Assembly: GCA_028583405.1 (NCBI GenBank)
Contig: CM053259.1
Location: 14,126,594-14,190,593, forward strand
Direction: 5' to 3'
Length of the DNA: 64,000 bases
Source: Pogonophryne albipinna
Lineage: Eukaryota > Chordata > Actinopteri > Perciformes > Artedidraconidae
Position numbers and translations under genes: made by a program. The notes below the pieces were generated by a model, which saw nothing but the letters and a program-made list of their open reading frames with translations, was not told the origin of the DNA and did no database searches. This document shows, in pieces, positions 1 to 9,903 of the stretch (position 1 is the stretch's first letter; each line of letters starts with the position of its first letter).

Positions 1-1159
1 CTTGGGTGAAGGCCTGCCGCGGGACCATTGGAGGTGGCGGCTGGACCCTTCGGGGGAGACAGAGCTGGAGAGCCTCGTCTCCCTTCCTTTTTGACTCGCA
101 CCTCAGCTGCATTGAAGCTAGAGCCGAGCCAAATATGCCCTCGGGAACAATAGGCATGTCCAGAACATCCTCTTTTTCCCGGTCTGGAAGGTTGGTCAGG
201 TTGAGCCACCTGGCTCTCTCCTGTACCACCATCATTCCCAGCGCTTTGCCCGTGGCTTGGACTGCGCAGCGCTGCACACGGAGGCAAATGTCCGTGATCG
301 CTGCGATCTCGTCCCACACGGCAGGCTCAGGTCTGCTCGACATGTCCTCGCAAAGCTCCGCCTGGTAGGCGGTCAGCAGCGAGGAGACGTTGAGAGCCCT
401 GGCGGACAAAGCTGCGGCTTTATAGGCCCGTTCGGTCATCGCTGACTGGAACCGGTCTGCCTTTGCCGGTAGCATGGGGTTCCTGCTTGGTGTTGAAGCC
501 AGCCTCGGTTGGAGGTGGGCTGCCACCAGCGGTTCCATGGGCGGCATGCGGAGCAGGCCGAGCCTCTCCATACCGTCACAGTCCAGGGAGGAGGCACCCT
601 GGATTGGGGCCTTGTTGCTGAAGGGACGGTCTCTCCACGAGACCGACACCTCGTCCAGCATCTCCGGAAAGACTGGAAGGAGCTGCCTCTTCGTCCTCGC
701 TGCTTGGGGCAAGTTCTTCCCCTCGTAGCGAGATCTGGAGGTCTCCTTGGCCACTTCAGGCCATGGGATGTCCAGCCTGGACGCAGCGCGTTGACACACG
801 GCCTGCAAGTCCATGCTTAGGACGGGCGAAGCTGGTGGGCTCTCGCCCGGGTGAGCGGACATCGCTCCCGGCTTTGCAGCCTGAGCCGATGAAACGAAGA
901 TGTCATCCCCATCCGAGTCAGACAGGAGGAACTCAGAGGCATCCTCTTCGTCCTCCATGTAGTCCAACTCCAGGACATCCTCCGCGGGTGGAACCATGGT
1001 GAGGTCCAATTGGGAGCCCCAGCTTGACACAGCGCGGGGCTCAATCTCTGCGGCGGACGCCACCATGTCTTGATTGCCGGACGGCGAATCAGCGGACATG
1101 AGGGGGTCCTGTCCCGACAAGCTAGCTTGGCGTGCTAACCGTCGGCGGAGGCTCTTCAT
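1..1159 (-). CDS. DIRS-like retroelement gag, N-terminal part, runs off the left edge
   Basis: An uninterrupted frame of 386 codons starts at the ATG at 1159-1157 and is still open at base 1. I see an acidic N-terminal part (a run like LDYMEDEEDASEF), then a basic stretch, then a region with AYKAAALSARALNVSSLL, RVQRCAVQATGKALGMM and RARWLNLTNLPDREKED. The latter resemble the gag-like protein I know from teleost DIRS (tyrosine-recombinase) retroelements; that assignment is from memory. Such proteins are thought to package element RNA. No zinc knuckle is visible in the part inside the window. An in-frame TGA formed by the TTGA tail of the neighbouring LINE lies two codons before the ATG, so this is the first usable start. 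The rest of the gene, reverse transcriptase and recombinase would lie to the left of the window. Confidence 0.6.
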   Translation of the reverse strand, partial: MKSLRRRLARQASLSGQDPLMSADSPSGNQDMVASAAEIEPRAVSSWGSQLDLTMVPPAEDVLELDYMEDEEDASEFLLSDSDGDDIFVSSAQAAKPGAMSAHPGESPPASPVLSMDLQAVCQRAASRLDIPWPEVAKETSRSRYEGKNLPQAARTKRQLLPVFPEMLDEVSVSWRDRPFSNKAPIQGASSLDCDGMERLGLLRMPPMEPLVAAHLQPRLASTPSRNPMLPAKADRFQSAMTERAYKAAALSARALNVSSLLTAYQAELCEDMSSRPEPAVWDEIAAITDICLRVQRCAVQATGKALGMMVVQERARWLNLTNLPDREKEDVLDMPIVPEGIFGSALASMQLRCESKRKGDEALQLCLPRRVQPPPPMVPRQAFTQ

Positions 1160-1161
1160 GG

Positions 1162-1182
1162 TCAATCAATCAATCAATCAAT
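1162..1182 (-). repeat. LINE 3' tail, TTGA repeats
   Basis: Five tandem copies of TTGA (read on the minus strand) lie at the LINE 3' end and join the gag sequence at 1159-1160. Short tandem tails like this are typical of L2/CR1-type elements. Confidence 0.85.
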
Positions 1183-1767
1183 GTTTATTTATATAGCCCA
1201 ATATCACAAATGTTACATTTGTCTCAGTGGACTTCACAGTTTGTACAAAATATCAGTATGACAATACGACACCCTCTGTCCTTAGACCCTCACATCGTAC
1301 AAGGAAAAACCTCAGAAGAAAACCCACAGTTTTAAAGGGAAAAATGGGAGAAACCTCAGGGAGAGCAACAGAGGAGGGATCTCTCTCCCAGGACGGACAG
1401 ACGTGCAATAGATGCCGTGTGTAAATTGAAAAGATAATACATTTGCAACATAGGTAGTCCAAATGTTTGGAAATGCATGTGTGTATAATAGGAAGATGAA
1501 TCCACAAGGATATCAATCCAGGACCTATGATCCAGGACCACAGCCACGACTCAAGATCCAGGGCTCGCGATGCAGGACACAGGACCGCAGGATCATCCAT
1601 GACTCCGGATCCCAGCGTATATAGACACCAAAAGAAAGACATTTGGGGAAGCTGGGTTAATCGGAACATGAGAGTACACAGGTATAGACAGAGAGAAGGA
1701 AGAAGTAAGATGTCCCCCGACAAACTAAGCCTATATCAGCAAAACTAGGGGCTGAATCTAATCAGCC

Positions 1768-4700
1768 CTAACTATAAGCTTTATCAAAAAGGAAGGTCTT
1801 AAGCACACTCTTAAAAACGGATAGGGTGTCTGCCGCCCGAACACAAACTGGAAGCTGATTCCAGAAATGTGGAGCTTGATAAGAAAAGGCTCTGGCTCCC
1901 ATTGTACTTTTAGAGACTCTAGGAACAACCAACAACCCTGCATTCTTGGAACGCAATGCCCTAGTAGGACAGTAGGGTATAATGAGTTCTTTAAGGTAAG
2001 ATGGCGCCTGCCCATTAAGGGCTTTGTAGGCGAGAAGAAGAATTTTAAATTCTATCCTGTGTTCTATAGGGAGCCAGTGTAAGGCAGCCAGAACAGGAGT
2101 AATGTGGTCCCTTTTCCTAACTCTGGTTAGTACACGAGCTGCAGCATTTTGAATCAGCTGAAGCGACTTGACTGACTTCTTGGTACACCCTGATAATAAA
2201 GAGTTACAATAATCCAGCCTTGAAGTAACAAATGCATGGACTAGTTTCTCTGCATCGTTTTGAGGCAAGATATGCCTGATTTTTGCAATGTTACGTAGAT
2301 GGAAGTAGGCGGTCCTTGAAATTGATTTTATGTGGGCGTTAAAGGATAAATCCTGATCAAATAGAACACCAAGATTCCTTACAGTCTCACTGGAGGCCAA
2401 ATTAATGCCATCCATAGTTAGTATATCTTTAGATAATTTGTTTCGTAGATTCTTCGGGCCAAGTACAATAACTTCTGTTTTGGTCGTGTTTAACATCAAA
2501 AAGTTTAAGGTCATCCACGTTTTTAAGTCCTTGAGGCAGTCTTGAATTTTATTTAGATGATTAATTTCATCAGGCTTGATTGATAGATATAGTTGAGTAT
2601 CATCCGCATAACAATGAAAGTTTACAGAATGATTCCTTATAATATTGCCTAACGGAAGTATATATAATGTGAACAAAATAGGTCTGAGCACTGAGCCCTG
2701 TGGCACTCCATGGCTAACTTTGGTTTGCGTGGAAGATTCATCATTGACACGTACAAACTGAGAGCGTTCAGATAGATAGGACCTAAACCAGCCTAAAGCA
2801 GTTCCCTGTATGCCAACTAAGTGCTCTAGTCTTTGCAATAAGATATCATGATCGATAGTATCAAATGCAGCACTGAGATCGAGCAAAACAAGAATAGAGA
2901 CAAGTCCCTTGTCAGAGGCTATTAGAATGTCATTTGTGACTTTAACCAGAGCTGTCTCTGTGCTATGATGTGTTCTAAAGCCAGACTGAAAATCTTCAAA
3001 TAAATCATTGTTTTTTAAGTAATCACACAACTGTTTTGCGACGGCTTTCTCAAGAATTTTTGAGAGGAACGGAAGATTAGAAATAGGTCTATAATTGGCT
3101 AAAACCTCTGGATCGAGGTTGTGCTTTTTAAGAAGCGGTTTTATCACTGCTACTTTGAGTGATTGTGGAACATAGCCTGATAATAAAGACATATTCATAA
3201 TATTTAATAAAGAAGTGCTAATTAATGGAAAAACTTCCTTCAACAGCTTAGTTGGAATTGGGTCTAACATACACATTGATGGTTTAGAAGAGACAATCAT
3301 TGAATTTAATTGTTCAAGGTTTATGGCTGAAAAGCATTCTAGTTTACTATCTAGTGTAATATTAGAACTTACGTTTCCGGGAGCTGTTGATAACACTATA
3401 CTGGTCAAAGGCAAGAGGTCATTAATTTTGTTTCTAAGAGTAACAATTTTATCGTTAAAAAAGCACATAAAATCATTACTACTGAGTGCTATGGGAATAG
3501 AAGGCTCAATCGAGCTATGGCTCTCTGTCAGCCTGGCTACAGTGCTGAAAAGAAATCTTGCATTATTCTTATTCTCATCTATTAATGAAGAGTAGTAGGC
3601 TGCTCTCGCTTTACGCAGTGCTTTCTTATATTCATTGAGAGTAATATGCCAAATTAAACGAGATTCTTCAAGTTTAGTGGAACGCCATATCCTTTCAAGT
3701 TGTCTCGACTTTTGCTTTATTTTGCGGGTTTCGGCATTATGCCATGGAGCTAATCTATGTTGTTTTATTTTCTTCTTTTTCAAAGGAGCAACAGAGTCTA
3801 ATTTTATTCGCAGCGCATCTGTCGCACTATCAACAACATGATCAATTTGGGGTGGTGTACATTTTGTATAAGTTTCCTCGCCTACATGCAGACATGCTAT
3901 CGAGTTAAGTATTGGTGGAATCTCTTCCTTAAATTTGGCTATAGCACTAACAGATAGGTTTCTGCTGCAGGAGCTTTTGACTAATGCTTTGTAGTCTAGT
4001 AACAGTACATCAAAAGTTACTAAGAAATGGTCGGATAAAGCAGGATTATGCGGTTCGACTAATAGTTGCTCAATTTCAATACCATAAGTCAGAACAAGGT
4101 CGAGAGTGTGATTATAGCAGTGGGTTGGTTTATTTACACTCTGACAAAAACCAACAGAATCTAATATAGAGTTAAATGCAACAGTAAGGCTATTTTTATC
4201 ATCGTCAACATGAATATTAAAGTCACCTACGATAATTACTTTATCTGTTTTAAGTACCAAAGTTGATAAAAACTCAGAGAATTCTGATAAGAATTCTGAA
4301 TAAGGACCTGGTGCACGGTACACTGTAACAAATAAGATTGGCTGCAAAGTTTTCCAGGTCGGATGCGTAAGACTAAAAACGAGACTTTCAAAGGAGGTAT
4401 AATTTAATTTTGGTTTAGTATTGATAAGTAAACTTGAGTCAAAGATTGCTGCAACTCCACCTCCTCGGCCCACGCCTCGGGCAATATGAGTATTGATATG
4501 GCTGGGTGGAGTGGCCTCATTTATGCTGACATATTCTTCATGTCTCAACCAAGTTTCAGTGAGACAGCATATATCAATATTATAATCTGATATTAAATCA
4601 TTTACCAATATTGCTTTAGATGCTAGAGATCTTATGTTTAAGAGACCACATTTAATATTCCTGTTTTGTTGCACTGTAGTAGTTGTTACATTTACTTTTA

Positions 4701-4881
4701 TTAGGTTATTATGTATGACACCTCTATTAGGTTTTACCTTAAATTGTCCTTGGGCAGACACACACACCGCTAATATTGGGTATTTTATTGGGTTCGGGAT
4801 TCCTATGGATGACTGCCTAGGAGAGAGCGCAGAGAAGCGTGTAAGACTGCGACTCCGCCTCCTGGTCTCAACTCCAGTTTG
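1768..4881 (-). CDS. LINE ORF2: APE endonuclease plus reverse transcriptase
   Basis: The open frame begins directly after the ORF1 TGA and has no ATG near its beginning. The first GTG is 38 codons in (4767-4765) and the first ATG is about codon 434 counting from that GTG, well after the endonuclease. Counting from the GTG, endonuclease motifs are LNIRSL at 43-48, TETW at 70-73, GDFNIHVDD at 181-189 and SDHFLV at 245-250. Reverse-transcriptase motifs are [11 protein letters not shown] near 557, FQSGFR near 593, [13 protein letters not shown] near 628, HGVPQGSVL near 687 and the catalytic YADD at 720-723. The C-terminal part has the [15 protein letters not shown] motif usual in this clade. The protein nicks target DNA and primes cDNA synthesis. 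One oddity is Arg after QGSVL where most LINEs have Gly. The frame has no internal stop. Confidence 0.9.
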   Translation of the reverse strand, partial: QTGVETRRRSRSLTRFSALSPRQSSIGIPNPIKYPILAVCVSAQGQFKVKPNRGVIHNNLIKVNVTTTTVQQNRNIKCGLLNIRSLASKAILVNDLISDYNIDICCLTETWLRHEEYVSINEATPPSHINTHIARGVGRGGGVAAIFDSSLLINTKPKLNYTSFESLVFSLTHPTWKTLQPILFVTVYRAPGPYSEFLSEFSEFLSTLVLKTDKVIIVGDFNIHVDDDKNSLTVAFNSILDSVGFCQSVNKPTHCYNHTLDLVLTYGIEIEQLLVEPHNPALSDHFLVTFDVLLLDYKALVKSSCSRNLSVSAIAKFKEEIPPILNSIACLHVGEETYTKCTPPQIDHVVDSATDALRIKLDSVAPLKKKKIKQHRLAPWHNAETRKIKQKSRQLERIWRSTKLEESRLIWHITLNEYKKALRKARAAYYSSLIDENKNNARFLFSTVARLTESHSSIEPSIPIALSSNDFMCFFNDKIVTLRNKINDLLPLTSIVLSTAPGNVSSNITLDSKLECFSAINLEQLNSMIVSSKPSMCMLDPIPTKLLKEVFPLISTSLLNIMNMSLLSGYVPQSLKVAVIKPLLKKHNLDPEVLANYRPISNLPFLSKILEKAVAKQLCDYLKNNDLFEDFQSGFRTHHSTETALVKVTNDILIASDKGLVSILVLLDLSAAFDTIDHDILLQRLEHLVGIQGTALGWFRSYLSERSQFVRVNDESSTQTKVSHGVPQGSVLRPILFTLYILPLGNIIRNHSVNFHCYADDTQLYLSIKPDEINHLNKIQDCLKDLKTWMTLNFLMLNTTKTEVIVLGPKNLRNKLSKDILTMDGINLASSETVRNLGVLFDQDLSFNAHIKSISRTAYFHLRNIAKIRHILPQNDAEKLVHAFVTSRLDYCNSLLSGCTKKSVKSLQLIQNAAARVLTRVRKRDHITPVLAALHWLPIEHRIEFKILLLAYKALNGQAPSYLKELIIPYCPTRALRSKNAGLLVVPRVSKSTMGARAFSYQAPHFWNQLPVCVRAADTLSVFKSVLKTFLFDKAYS

Positions 4882-5739
4882 TCATGGATTAAGTCCACAA
4901 AGCCCTGAAATGTTTGCCGAAATGAGATTTGCACCTTCCAAAGTAGGATGAATGCCGTCTCTCTTAATCAGACCAGGTTTTCCCCAGAAGGCTGTCCAAT
5001 TATTTACGAAGCCCACATTGTTTGCTGGGCACCACCAAGACAACCAGCGCTGAAATGATGACATGCGGCTATACATGTCATCATTGATCAGATTGGGGAG
5101 GGGACCAGAGAAGATTACGGTGTCCGACATTGTTTTAGCATAACTACACACCGACTCCACATTAAGTTTGGTGCATTCTGATTGGCGTAAACGAACATCA
5201 TTACCACCGACGTGAATAACAATCCTACTGTATTTACGTTTATTTTTAGCCAGCAGTTTAAGATGCGCCTCAACGTCGCCCGCTCTGGCCCCCGGAATGC
5301 ATGTGACTGTGGAGGCTTTGGTCTCTAAATTCACGTGTCTCATAATAGAGCTACCAATAACCAGAGTTGGCTTCTCAGTGGGTGTCTCGCTGAGTGGGGA
5401 ATATCTGTTAGATACGTGAACGGGTTGGTGGGGACCTGCGGGTTTCGCGTTATGCCCCTTCTGAACAGTCACCCAGTCTCCCTGCTGCTCGGGAGTTGCC
5501 GGGGGACGGCTAATAGGAGCTACCGTTTGCCGGTCCGCACCGGCTAACATGGGCTTTACTGTAGCTGAGTTACTTTCTAAGATGCGGAGCCGGGCTTCTA
5601 TGGCTATGATTCCCGCCTCCAACCTAACAACTATACTACATTTAACACATGTATCGGTACCAGTAAAGGAGGTAGGGAAGTAACCAAACATGAGACAGTT
5701 AGAGCAGGGAATAGCACCCGAGGGTGGGGAAAGAGCCAT
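4882..5739 (-). CDS. LINE ORF1: zinc-ribbon plus SGNH esterase protein
   Basis: A 285-residue protein. The start ATG lies in a strong initiation context (AGCCATGG). Residues 12, 15, 31 and 34 are cysteines in a C-x2-C-x15-C-x2-C pattern, consistent with a small zinc-binding module. Residues about 38-58 look like a short coiled coil. After a Pro/Gln-rich linker comes an SGNH/GDSL-type hydrolase: GSS at 129-131 (likely catalytic Ser131), VGGND at 177-181 (Asn180) and DGIHP at 261-265 (Asp261, His264). ORF1 proteins of L2 and CR1 LINEs carry this esterase and bind RNA. All expected catalytic residues are present. The frame ends in TGA at 4884-4882 and continues in the same frame into ORF2. Confidence 0.85.
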   Translation of the reverse strand: MALSPPSGAIPCSNCLMFGYFPTSFTGTDTCVKCSIVVRLEAGIIAIEARLRILESNSATVKPMLAGADRQTVAPISRPPATPEQQGDWVTVQKGHNAKPAGPHQPVHVSNRYSPLSETPTEKPTLVIGSSIMRHVNLETKASTVTCIPGARAGDVEAHLKLLAKNKRKYSRIVIHVGGNDVRLRQSECTKLNVESVCSYAKTMSDTVIFSGPLPNLINDDMYSRMSSFQRWLSWWCPANNVGFVNNWTAFWGKPGLIKRDGIHPTLEGANLISANISGLCGLNP

Positions 5740-6149
5740 GGCTAGCTATCAAGCTAAAGTAGCTACCGTTAGCAAACCCGAAAAGAGTGTAGGCAACTGT
5801 GGAGTTACAGTCGCTAAGAGAAGGAGAGTTGTGAGTGCTTAAACTGTAGTAACGTGTGATTACAACGTCAGGCAGTTGCCGTGATCAAGAGTTTTAAAAC
5901 GATCGATTAAGTTAAGATAATAAGCTATCAGCAACAGAACAGGCACACGGGATACCCGGAGATGACAATGACAACAACAACCGGAAGTTACAACATGCTT
6001 ACCGCAATAGTGGTCCGTGTCGGTGTGGAGGGAAGAACAAACTAGCAACAGGTATGTTACTAGCTTGAAGAAAAAATCAAACCTTACCGTTATTTCGACA
6101 GAAAGAACGGCGAGGCAGATTACAATATTAACTGGTGTGTTAATATTGC

Positions 6150-6457
6150 TCAGTCTTCTTGCAAAGCAAAAAAGTAACCGGCAAGTGCCCGTCGACCGAA
6201 TGTTAACTTTGGGTTCAGTCTGTGGACCGTTAAGCTAGCCCGGTTACTGATAAGTCGAGATGTGCTCTGAAGCGAGAAGAGGTGTTTGAATGACGCTGCG
6301 TCGTAGCGCAAGCTACTTAAAGGGTGGGTGGATTCCCTGACGTTGACGTCAAGATCACCAGCCAATCAGGATTGGCGTAATGAGATTGATGCTTCTGTTT
6401 GCATACGCGTTGAGGCGCATCCCATAGTGAGACATCGAACGGAGTGTTATGAATGAG
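6150..6457 (-). mobile_element. Upstream/terminal part of the DIRS-like element
   Basis: Read on the minus strand this stretch begins near an outer terminus (GTTCTCATTCATAACACTCC), runs through a CCAATCCTGATTGG palindrome and a TTTAAG box, and ends near the LINE 5' end. It resembles the terminal repeat and leader I recall for teleost DIRS elements. The outer boundary at about 6457 is supported independently: from there on the sequence matches a second genomic copy beginning near 7115. The gag at 1-1159 would be its downstream continuation, separated by the LINE. Confidence 0.45.
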
Positions 6458-6727
6458 AACTAAGAAGCTTATAAACATCAGGTTTAAAACTAAAAGAGCT
6501 TTGAAACACAATGAAAGATGTTTGAAGTTTTATTTTAGTTATTAATTGAAACATTTTATCTAAAAGATGCTGATTTGAAACCGTTGTTACATACAGTTAC
6601 GGCATTTCCTGTTTCTGCCGGAGAGAGGGGAGGCCATCCCAAAGCTTGCTGCTGTATTTACTCCCTCCATCTGACAGCAGGGAGACTCGTTGAGCTGCGA
6701 GTGTGGCTACAGACGGAGTTCACTCCG
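6457..6727 (+). repeat. Direct repeat unit A, copy 1
   Basis: About 270 bases starting AACTAAGAAGCTTATAAAC are repeated with few differences at 7115-7378. The unit ends where an inverted-repeat arm starts at 6727. I cannot assign a family. Confidence 0.85.
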
Positions 6728-7114
6728 GCCCATTCCCAAACCGCCCCCTACACCCTACCCCTACACCCTACCCCTCCGTTTGCGCGTTCACGCGGAGGGT
6801 CCGCCATATTGAGGGCTGTTACAAAGCAACGAGTGTGGAGGGGGAGTGGGCTATCAAGCCCTCAAACAGCGAGTCTGCAGCGGTGCTGACTTGAGACCGG
6901 TCTCTACCTGACCGGAGTCACGCTGTGTGTGTCCGTCAGGAAACACGCTGTTTACAAGTAGTTCCAGCAAACATCCACTGATAAATTGCGATGTTAACAA
7001 CCTCATGATAACCTCATATGTTTTTAACTTAGGATCATACCTGTGTTTAGTCTAGAAAAAGGTAAATGTGTGCATTTTATTATAAAGTTGTGTATATATA
7101 CAGACCGTTGCAAA

Positions 7115-7378
7115 AACTAAGAAGCTTATAAACATCAGGTTTAAAACTAAAAGAGCTTTGAAACACAATGAAAGATGTTTGGAGTTTTATTTGAGTTATT
7201 CATTTAAACTTTTTGTCTAAGAGATGCTGATTTGAAACCGTACATACAGTTACGGCATTTCCTGTTTCTGCCGGAGAGAGGGGAGGCCGTCCCAAAGCTT
7301 GCTGCTGTATTTACTCCCTCCATCTGACAGGAGGGAGCCTCGTTGAGCTGCGAGTGTGGCTACAGACGGAGTTCACTC
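7115..7378 (+). repeat. Direct repeat unit A, copy 2
   Basis: Second copy of the 6457-6727 unit, in the same orientation, lacking a few bases (for example near GAAACCGTACATAC). It is followed directly by a two-copy 46-bp tandem repeat. Confidence 0.85.
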
Positions 7379-7469
7379 CATCACGGAGGGGTAGGGTCGA
7401 GGGAGTGGTTTGGGATTGGGCCTCCATCACGGAGGGGTAGGGCCGAGGGAGTGGTTTGGGATTGGGCCT
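7378..7469 (+). repeat. Two-copy 46-bp tandem repeat
   Basis: Units at 7378-7423 and 7424-7469 differ by one base (GGGTCGAGGG versus GGGCCGAGGG). Each ends TTTGGGATTGGGCCT, close to the outer end of the 113-bp arms, so the tandem probably derives from that terminal repeat. Confidence 0.85.
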
Positions 7470-7512
7470 GAATTTCACTTTCTGCCTTTAACGGCTCGTT
7501 GTAGCTCCAATA

Positions 7513-7901
7513 GCTCCAGCCCCCACCCTCCCTGTGAGCACAGTGTGCTCTGATTGGTCGGGACCATGCTGAACACGTAACATGAACGTGCCGGGCGGCG
7601 CGGTCCCGTGGGTTAGATGCGCGTTCATAATGCAGAGGGAAATAACTCTCAGAATAACCTTATTAGCACATTTTTACAACTTGGGGAACAAATGTTTTTA
7701 ATAAGGGCTATACAAGTGTTCATACTGGGTAGTTTATTTAGTTTAAAAAAAATTATCCAACGATTTACAGACCATTCTTTCCCCATGTAAGTCAATGGGA
7801 AAAAGTGTTTCCGGGCCTGGCAACCAAACAGAAGTGTAGTACCGCCGTTTGGCCACCACGAATATTTTCATCAGAGTCCGGCGCACTTCCTGGGGGCTTG
7901 C
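7513..7901 (+). repeat. Repeat family F, intact copy
   Basis: A roughly 390-base repeat starting GCTCCAGCCCCCACCC and ending at GCACTTCCTGGGGGCTTG. It recurs in pieces at 8073-8262, 8984-9056 and 10778-10888, and in reverse at 23343-23515. It has no coding frame and probably belongs to a non-autonomous DNA transposon. Confidence 0.75.
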
Positions 7902-8072
7902 TCCACACTCGTTGCTTTGGAACAGCCCTCAATATGGCGGACCCTCCGCGTGAACGCGCAAACGGAGGGGTAGGATGTAGGGGTAGGGTGTAGGGGGCGG
8001 TTTGGGAATGGGCCTTTATCATCATGCGCCAGCAACTCTCATAGGAATGAATGAGGCGCCGCCTCCCACGCC

Positions 8073-8262
8073 GCTCCAGCCCCCACCCTTCCTGTGAGCA
8101 CAGTGTGCTCTGAATGGTCGGGACACGTAACATGAACGTGCCGGGCGGCGCGGTCCCGTGGGTTAGATGCGTGTTCATAATGCAGAGGGAAATAACTCTC
8201 AGAATAACGTTATTAGCACATTATTACAACTTGAGGAACGAATGTTTTTAACAAGGGCTATT
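8073..8262 (+). repeat. Repeat family F, second copy, piece 1
   Basis: Matches 7513-7709 closely as far as CAAGGGCTAT, where an unrelated insertion begins. The continuation of the repeat is found at 8984. Confidence 0.8.
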
Positions 8263-8983
8263 GTTAGAAATTAAAATCAATGTTTTGATAACATAATGTA
8301 CCTTAAACATACCGTCAGTTTAAACGCTGTTTTATACTAAAAAACCAGAAGTTCCTGTGCACAACCAGTTGTTAAGCTTTTATTCTGAAAATCCTTCATC
8401 TCCGGTTAGCATTTAGCATGAGGCTAATATACCATTTACTATAGAGGTGAATTTAGCAGCGATATGATATGATGTTGCACACCGAAACCTACTGATTTCA
8501 ACACTACAACTATAGACGTCGAGATATTATTATTGTTGAATATTAAATGAAGGTACAGTTTATTTGAGTACGTTATTGTTTACAGATGTGGGTAGCATGT
8601 GACAACATCAGGAACGACCGGAAACCAAACTGCCGTGAAGTATTTCCTGTATTTTTTGGAGTATTGCTTACAGCGTTTAGAATGTGTTAAATGAAAAGTC
8701 ATGAAAGAGTTAAGGAAGAGAAAAGGCGTGTTTAGATATATATTGAATGTACAATGTCTGTATCCTCTGATATGCGTAACAACGGACATTAAAACGTTGG
8801 AGAGCCGGCCCGCAGGGAGGAGCCAGCAGAGGATATATAAACAGCGGGACCTGAGGGGTTCGGCCTCTTTCTTCACCTGCCAGAGCCAGAGACACAGCTG
8901 CTTTTCTGTCGAACAATATTCTGAACAATATTCAAACCGAGGTACGAACCGAACCGTGACTTCTGTGAACCGTTACACCCCTA
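8263..8983. mobile_element. Insertion ending in a hAT terminal repeat
   Basis: This segment interrupts repeat family F. Its right end (8937-8983, ending CCGTTACACCCCTA) is almost identical to the right end of the hAT element at 60354-60402, so the right part is a hAT terminus. The matching left end (TAGGGGTGTAACGG) is missing, and six bases of the host repeat (ACAAGT) are also missing, suggesting a deletion removed the left terminus and the duplication. Just inside the right end is a GC-rich stretch with a TATATAA box at 8834-8840. Confidence 0.65.
8834..8840 (+). promoter_or_regulatory. TATA-box-like site inside the hAT fragment
   Basis: TATATAA followed by ACAGCGGGACC sits in a locally GC-rich stretch with CAGAGCCAGAGACACAGC downstream. 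The spacing resembles a core promoter with a short leader. No frame follows it before the terminal repeat, so it may be a stranded transposon promoter. Confidence 0.25.
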
Positions 8984-9056
8984 GTTCATACTGGGTAGTT
9001 TATTTAGTTTAAAAAAAATTATCCAACGATTTACAGACCACTCTTTCCCCATGTAA
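8984..9056 (+). repeat. Repeat family F, second copy, piece 2
   Basis: Corresponds to 7716-7790 of the intact copy (GTTCATACTGGGTAG to CCCCATGTAA) and stops where a 1.7-kb element was inserted. Confidence 0.8.
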
Positions 9057-9302
9057 TGCCCCTTTCACACCAACGCATTTTCAGCTCCGGCACGGAGCTG
9101 GAGCCTGAAAAGTGCCTGTTTTTCCTGTTCACACCACAGCGGCGCCGCCTCTTAGCTCCGGAATCCGGTTCACTTCCAGCTCCAAAAAATTGTCGGTCTA
9201 GAGGCAAGAGCTTCGGAGCTAAGAGGTGGCGTCGCTTACGTCTCTCTTATGTCGAGGCGTGCAGGAAACTAAACCCACCTCCCCTGAACATGGGTCGACT
9301 GT

Positions 9303-9903
9303 CATACCTGCCTACATTACATTACATTGCATTTAGCTGACGCTTTTATCCAAAGCGACTTACAATAAGTGCGTTCAACCAACAAAATACAAACTTGAAG
9401 AAAACAGAATCATATAAGTACATCAGGTTTCATAGAGCAAAAACATTTCAAGTGCTACTCAACTGGCTTTAGGTAAGCCAGTCCTTTATTAGTATATAAG
9501 TGCTTTGTTAATAGTTCTATTGCTCGAAGTGGAGTCGAAAGAGATGAGTTTTCAGTCTGCGCCGGAAGGTGTGTAAGCTATCTGCTGTCCTGAGGTCAAT
9601 GGGGAGCTCATTCCACCATTTTGGAGCCAGGATAGCAAACCCACGTGTTTTTGCTGATGGGAACTTGGGTCCCCTTGGCAGCGAGGGTGCAGCGAGCCGT
9701 TTGGTTGATGCAGAGCGGAGTGCACGTGCTGGGGTGTACGGTTTAACCATGTCCTGGATGTAGGAAGGGCCAGATCCATTCGCAGCATGGTACGCAAGTA
9801 CCATTGTCTTGAAGTGGATTCTAGCAGTTACCGGAAGCCAGTGGAGGGAGCGGAGGAGCGGCGTGGTGTGGGAGAGCCTACAAGCAGTAGTGCTTATAAA
9901 CAC
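9303..9903 (-). mobile_element. 5'-truncated LINE copy
   Basis: Only the 3' part of a LINE is present. Its 3' end on the minus strand shows the widespread fish segment around GCATTTAGCTGACGC (read on the plus strand) and a tail of AATGT-type repeats (plus strand ACATT at 9314-9328). It is a different LINE family from the one at 1160-6149. Confidence 0.75.
9517..9895 (-). pseudogene. LINE ORF2 C-terminal fragment
   Basis: About 125 residues align by eye with the end of LINE ORF2: LLRSLHWLPVTARIHFKTM, then LAYHAANGSGPSYIQDM, then WNELPIDLRTADSLHTFRRR. The order matches the last 120 residues of the intact ORF2 at 1768. Endonuclease and polymerase domains are absent, so the fragment cannot function. 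Confidence 0.8.

Larger units (their letters stand above)
1160..6149 (-). mobile_element. L2/CR1-clade LINE, near full length
   Basis: The element reads leftward: a 5' untranslated region (about 5740-6149), ORF1, ORF2, a 3' untranslated region of about 600 bases and a tail of TTGA repeats at 1162-1182. Both ORFs are open, so the copy is probably young. The 3' end is exact because the DIRS-like gag sequence resumes at 1159. The 5' boundary is an estimate: it is placed where sequence resembling the DIRS upstream region resumes on the far side. I could not find a clear target-site duplication. The clade call rests on the ORF1 esterase, the APE endonuclease, the reverse-transcriptase motifs and the tetranucleotide tail; L2 and the closely related Rex1/CR1 families cannot be separated without a phylogeny. 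Confidence 0.85.
6727..8014. mobile_element. Inverted-repeat-bounded composite, 113-bp arms
   Basis: The arms at 6727-6839 and 7902-8014 are near-exact reverse complements, each 113 bases, starting GGCCCATTCCCAAACC and containing CCTAC-rich subrepeats. Between them lie unit A copy 2, the 46-bp tandem and one copy of repeat family F. This looks like a fold-back DNA transposon or two facing copies of one repeat. No target duplication is evident and no transposase frame is present. Confidence 0.6.

Noticed and set aside
6..820. Plus-strand frames over 1-820
   Set aside because: Antisense shadows of the DIRS-like gag frame, which is continuous and has family-like motifs.
5335..5547. Plus-strand frames overlapping LINE ORF1 and ORF2
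   Set aside because: They are antisense shadows of recognisable LINE proteins and carry no domain.
6017..6238. Frame in the LINE 5' region and a GGTAAGG splice-donor-like site on the minus strand near 6085
   Set aside because: No matching acceptor was identified, so an intron in the LINE or DIRS leader is not supported.
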